Both the position numbers and the translations under genes were made by a program. From the NCBI RefSeq assembly GCF_002379585.1, contig NZ_DFUE01000004.1, forward strand, positions 1-12,408: a stretch of DNA of 12,408 nt. Reading direction: 5' to 3'. The notes under the pieces are model-generated. The model saw only the letters and a program-made list of their open reading frames with translations. It was not told where the DNA came from and made no database searches. Shown one piece after another: positions 9,628 through 12,408 of this stretch; position 1 is the first letter of the stretch; every line of letters begins with the position of its first letter. The stretch is from Pseudomonas sp. UBA4194. GTDB lineage: Bacteria > Pseudomonadota > Gammaproteobacteria > Pseudomonadales > Pseudomonadaceae.

Positions 9628-11862
9628 ATGAGTGCGCACATCGGACAGGGCAAGAGCCACAACGGCGCGATGCCGGACAAGGTCGATATCGAGGCGCTGA
9701 TTCGTGCCGATCACCGCGACCCGTTCTCGGTGCTGGGCGCCCACAGTGACGGCGGTGACGGGATGTACGTGCGGGCCTACCTGCCCAATGCGCTGAGCGT
9801 GCAGGTATTGGCCAAGGACGGTGGGCATCCGTTGGCTACGCTGGAACTGGGTGAAGTACCGGGTTTTTTCGTGGGCCATGTTGCCCAGCGTCAGAACTAC
9901 CTGCTCAAAGTGCAGTGGGCCGGCGGCGAGCAGATCAGCGAAGACCCTTACAGCTATGGTGAGCTGCTGGGCGAGATGGACCTGTACCTGTTTGCCGAAG
10001 GTAACCATCGCGACCTGGGCAATGCCTTCGGCGCCCAGTTTCTCGAGCTCGATGGCGTACAGGGCGTGCGCTTCGCAGTGTGGGCACCCAATGCGCGTCG
10101 GGTGTCGGTGGTCGGCGACTTCAACGTCTGGGATGGCCGTCGTCATCCTATGCGCCAGCGTTACCCCAGTGGCGTTTGGGAACTCTTCATCCCAGGTCTG
10201 CAGCCGGGCGAGCCGTATAAATACGAGATTCTCGGGCAACACGGCATTCTGCCGCTCAAGGCCGACCCGGTGGCCTTGTGCACGGAGCTGCCGCCCTCGA
10301 CCGCTTCGCGGGTGGCCAAGCCGTTGGCCTTCCAGTGGGATGACCAGGAGTGGCTGCAGGGCCGCGGGGAGCGCCACGCCATCGGCGCGCCGCAATCGAT
10401 CTACGAGTTGCATGCAGGCTCCTGGATGTGCGAGCTGGACGAAGCCGGTGAAGTGGTACGTTCCTATAACTGGCACGAACTGGCCGACCGCCTGATTCCA
10501 TACGTGCAGAAGATGGGCTTCACCCACATCGAATTGCTGCCGATCATGGAGCACCCCTTCGGCGGCTCATGGGGCTACCAGCCGTTGTCGCAATTCGCAC
10601 CGTCGGCGCGCTACGGCACGCCAGAGGACTTCGCCGCGTTCATCAATGCGTGCCACAAGGCCGAAATCGGCGTGATCCTGGATTGGGTGCCGGCGCATTT
10701 CCCAACCGACGAGCATGGCCTGGCCCGCTTTGACGGCACGGCGCTGTATGAGTACGACAATCCGTTGGAAGGCTTCCATCAGGACTGGGACACCCTGATC
10801 TACAACCTCGGCCGCACCGAGGTGCACGGCTTCATGATCGCTTCGGCGGTGCATTGGCTGAAGAATTTCCACATCGACGGCCTGCGTGTGGATGCGGTGG
10901 CCTCGATGCTGTATCGGGATTACTCGCGCAAGGCCGGCGAGTGGATACCGAACAAGCACGGCGGCCGCGAAAACCTCGAGGCCATCGATTTCCTGCGCCA
11001 CCTCAACGACGTGGTAGCGCTGGAAGCGCCGGGTGCGCTGGTGATTGCCGAAGAGTCCACGGCGTGGCCTGGTGTCAGCCAGCCCACCCAGGAAGGTGGC
11101 CTCGGGTTCTCCTACAAGTGGAACATGGGGTGGATGCACGACACCCTGAACTACATCCAGAACGACCCGATCCATCGCGGTCATCACCACAGCGAGATGA
11201 GCTTCGGTCTGATCTATGCGTTCTCCGAGCACTTCGTGTTGCCGATATCCCATGACGAAGTGGTACATGGCAAGCACTCGCTGATCGACAAGATGCCGGG
11301 GGATCGCTGGCAGAAATTTGCCAACCTGCGGGCCTATCTGACGTTCATGTGGGCGCATCCGGGCAAGAAGCTCCTGTTCATGGGATGCGAATTTGGTCAG
11401 TGGCGGGAATGGAACCACGACCACCAGCTGGACTGGTACCTGACCCAGTACTCCGAGCATTTGGGCGTACAGAAGCTGGTAGCCGACCTGAACCGCTTGT
11501 ACCGCGACATCCCCGCGCTGCATCAGCAGGATTGTTTGCCGCAAGGTTTCCAATGGCTGATTGGCGACGATGCCACCAATAGCGTGTTTGCCTGGTTGCG
11601 CTGGAGCGCTGAAGGCGAGGCTGTACTGGTGGTGGCCAACTTCACCCCGGTACCGCGGGAAGCCTATCGTGTCGGCATACCTTTCGCAGGGCGTTGGCAG
11701 GAAGTGTTGAACAGCGATGCCGATCTGTATGCAGGGTCGAACTACGGTAATGGTGGCGCGGTGATCGCCGAGGAAGTGGCCAGTCATGGTCAGCCGCTGT
11801 CGCTGAGTCTGAATCTGCCGCCTCTGGGCGTGTTGATCTTGCGGCCGGAGGGTGGGGTTTAA
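9628..11862 (+). CDS. glgB: 1,4-alpha-glucan branching enzyme
   Basis: 744 residues, similar to the 728 of E. coli GlgB. It cuts an alpha-1,4 chain and rejoins the piece by an alpha-1,6 bond, branching the glucan made by GlgE. An N-terminal domain (about 18-120) carries DPFSVLGAH (31-39). A CBM48 module (about 140-235) carries VRFAVWAPNARRVSVVGDFN (147-166). The GH13 barrel follows, with GFTHIELLPIMEHPF (297-311), nucleophile in GLRVDAV (D422), acid/base in IAEEST (E475) and SHDEVVHGK (D543). Each is offset by 17 from E. coli D405, E458 and D526. The C-terminal beta domain ends in GVLILRP. The ATG lies 3 nt after the treS stop with GGGGAGA upstream, so translation is probably coupled. A second in-frame ATG at codon 15 is less well placed. 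It is the last gene of the operon. Confidence 0.96.
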   Translation: MSAHIGQGKSHNGAMPDKVDIEALIRADHRDPFSVLGAHSDGGDGMYVRAYLPNALSVQVLAKDGGHPLATLELGEVPGFFVGHVAQRQNYLLKVQWAGGEQISEDPYSYGELLGEMDLYLFAEGNHRDLGNAFGAQFLELDGVQGVRFAVWAPNARRVSVVGDFNVWDGRRHPMRQRYPSGVWELFIPGLQPGEPYKYEILGQHGILPLKADPVALCTELPPSTASRVAKPLAFQWDDQEWLQGRGERHAIGAPQSIYELHAGSWMCELDEAGEVVRSYNWHELADRLIPYVQKMGFTHIELLPIMEHPFGGSWGYQPLSQFAPSARYGTPEDFAAFINACHKAEIGVILDWVPAHFPTDEHGLARFDGTALYEYDNPLEGFHQDWDTLIYNLGRTEVHGFMIASAVHWLKNFHIDGLRVDAVASMLYRDYSRKAGEWIPNKHGGRENLEAIDFLRHLNDVVALEAPGALVIAEESTAWPGVSQPTQEGGLGFSYKWNMGWMHDTLNYIQNDPIHRGHHHSEMSFGLIYAFSEHFVLPISHDEVVHGKHSLIDKMPGDRWQKFANLRAYLTFMWAHPGKKLLFMGCEFGQWREWNHDHQLDWYLTQYSEHLGVQKLVADLNRLYRDIPALHQQDCLPQGFQWLIGDDATNSVFAWLRWSAEGEAVLVVANFTPVPREAYRVGIPFAGRWQEVLNSDADLYAGSNYGNGGAVIAEEVASHGQPLSLSLNLPPLGVLILRPEGGV

Positions 11863-11871
11863 TCTGGTTTC

Positions 11872-11906
11872 AGATCTGCGGTGAAGGGTGCCTTTGCCGC
11901 AGATTT
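11872..11906 (+). terminator. hairpin terminator after glgB
   Basis: A stem pairs 11874-11887 with 11891-11904 (14 bp, two G-T wobbles at 11882/11896 and 11883/11895) around the loop GTG. It extends outward by a G-T and an A-T pair. The base of the stem is ATCTGCGG with CCGCAGAT. A short TTT follows. It starts about 10 nt after the glgB stop, as expected for the end of the operon. Confidence 0.75.
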
Positions 11907-11979
11907 CATCCCTTGCAACGTGTTCTAACAGTCCATTCCTATTACCTCGCACAACCTTGACTAGCCTGACCCTCCTCGC

Positions 11980-11985
11980 AAGGAG
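11980..11985 (+). promoter_or_regulatory. ribosome binding site deciding the DUF559 start
   Basis: AAGGAG is 8 nt before ATG 11994. An in-frame GTG at 11985 overlaps this site and so cannot be the true start. The ATG at 11990 is in another frame. Confidence 0.7.
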
Positions 11986-11993
11986 TGTCATGC

Positions 11994-12353
11994 ATGTCAG
12001 GGTTTCACACTTTTTCCCGTTACCTTCGCCAATCTCAGACCGAGTGTGAGCGTCTGCTATGGCAGCGGCTGCGCGGTCGACAAATCAACGGCATGAAATT
12101 CCGCAGGCAATGGCCTGTGGGGGACTATGTGGTGGACTTTGTCTGTCTGGAGGCGAGGGTGGTGGTGGAGCTGGATGGGGGGGAGCATTACGAGCCCGCG
12201 GCGTTGGAGTATGACCGGCGGCGGACACTTGGATTGGAACGTCGAGGGCTGCGGGTGGTGCGGTTTACCAATTTTCAGGTTATGGGGGAGATGGAGGCGG
12301 TATTGGAGGAAATTCTGCGGTGTCTGGTCCCCTCACCCCAGCCCTCTCCCTGA
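11994..12353 (+). CDS. DUF559 (Vsr-like endonuclease fold) protein
   Basis: 119 residues with the DUF559 pattern: KFRRQWPVGDYVVDF (35-49), VVVELDGGEHY (56-66), YDRRRTLGLERRGLRVVRFTNFQV (73-96). D48 and the pair E59/D61 fit the PD-(D/E)xK nuclease core shared with very-short-patch-repair enzymes. No substrate is established for the family as far as I know. The region before it (11907-11993) shows only the glgB terminator and the ribosome site, so its promoter is unclear. The last residues (about 109-119, ending PSPQPSP) and the stop TGA are encoded by a repeat copy at 12317-12364; the family core ends before this tail. The 3' end has thus been formed or replaced by the repeat. No other gene of a known defence or repair system is visible nearby. 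Confidence 0.85.
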   Translation: MSGFHTFSRYLRQSQTECERLLWQRLRGRQINGMKFRRQWPVGDYVVDFVCLEARVVVELDGGEHYEPAALEYDRRRTLGLERRGLRVVRFTNFQVMGEMEAVLEEILRCLVPSPQPSP

Positions 12354-12408
12354 GGGAGAGGGAGCCGATCACCGCCTGCCGGCCCACCGCGATCCGCTTT
12401 TAGCCCCC
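12317..12408. repeat. second repeat doublet, overlapping the DUF559 3' end and cut by the window end
   Basis: Positions 12325-12364 are identical over 40 nt to 3721-3760, and the match to the inverted copy at 3803-3846 extends outward to about 12317. The unit covers the last dozen DUF559 codons including its stop. At 12390-12404 the sequence matches the reverse complement of 3760-3774 with one mismatch. It runs into CCCCC at the window end, so a second, inverted unit appears to begin here. This would make a doublet like the one at 3715-3846. Confidence 0.75.

Noticed and set aside
11985..11993. GTG start for the DUF559 gene, adding three residues
   Set aside because: The GTG overlaps the AAGGAG ribosome site; ATG at 11994 has correct spacing.

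Overview
The window looks like a chromosomal segment of a Pseudomonas of the fluorescens/putida/syringae type. The evidence is high G+C with strong G/C in third codon positions, two REP-type palindromes built on GCGGG-ttcta-CCCGC, an AlgU-type promoter, and a glgE - treS/maltokinase - glgB gene order that matches the known Pseudomonas arrangement (PA2151-PA2153 in P. aeruginosa). This is judged from sequence features alone; no alignment was run.

Layout. 1-326: the 3' end of an unrecognised gene with one C-terminal membrane helix, followed by a strong hairpin merged with a REP. 327-1715 (-): an MHS-type major facilitator transporter with a probable promoter and operator-like palindrome upstream. 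1862-2192: an intergenic stretch holding a second REP and no convincing gene. 2193-3608 (-): a MocR-type regulator (GntR winged helix fused to an aminotransferase-like domain). 3715-3846: a large inverted pair of a palindromic repeat. 3867-4034 (-): a 55-residue acidic, proline-rich protein, divergent from the main operon. 4140-4250: putative AlgU promoter and leader. 4251-11862 (+): glgE, treS/maltokinase and glgB, closed by a hairpin terminator. 11994-12353 (+): a small DUF559 endonuclease-like gene whose last codons and stop lie inside a third copy of the same repeat. A further inverted copy begins at the window end.

How the genes work together. The three-gene operon encodes a complete GlgE pathway. 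TreS interconverts trehalose and maltose. The fused maltokinase domain makes maltose 1-phosphate. GlgE transfers the maltosyl unit onto a growing alpha-1,4-glucan. GlgB adds alpha-1,6 branches. The spacing (25 nt, then 3 nt) fits a single transcript. A near-consensus AlgU promoter would tie it to osmotic or envelope stress, which suits trehalose metabolism.

The least explained part is the repeat family. Near-identical units of about 46 bp appear as an inverted doublet at 3715-3846 and again at 12317-12408, and the second doublet is fused to the 3' end of the DUF559 gene. The enzymes in the centre of the window are well-known families. The novelty, if any, lies in this nuclease-like gene/repeat pairing, in the proline-rich small protein, and in the regulatory sites.
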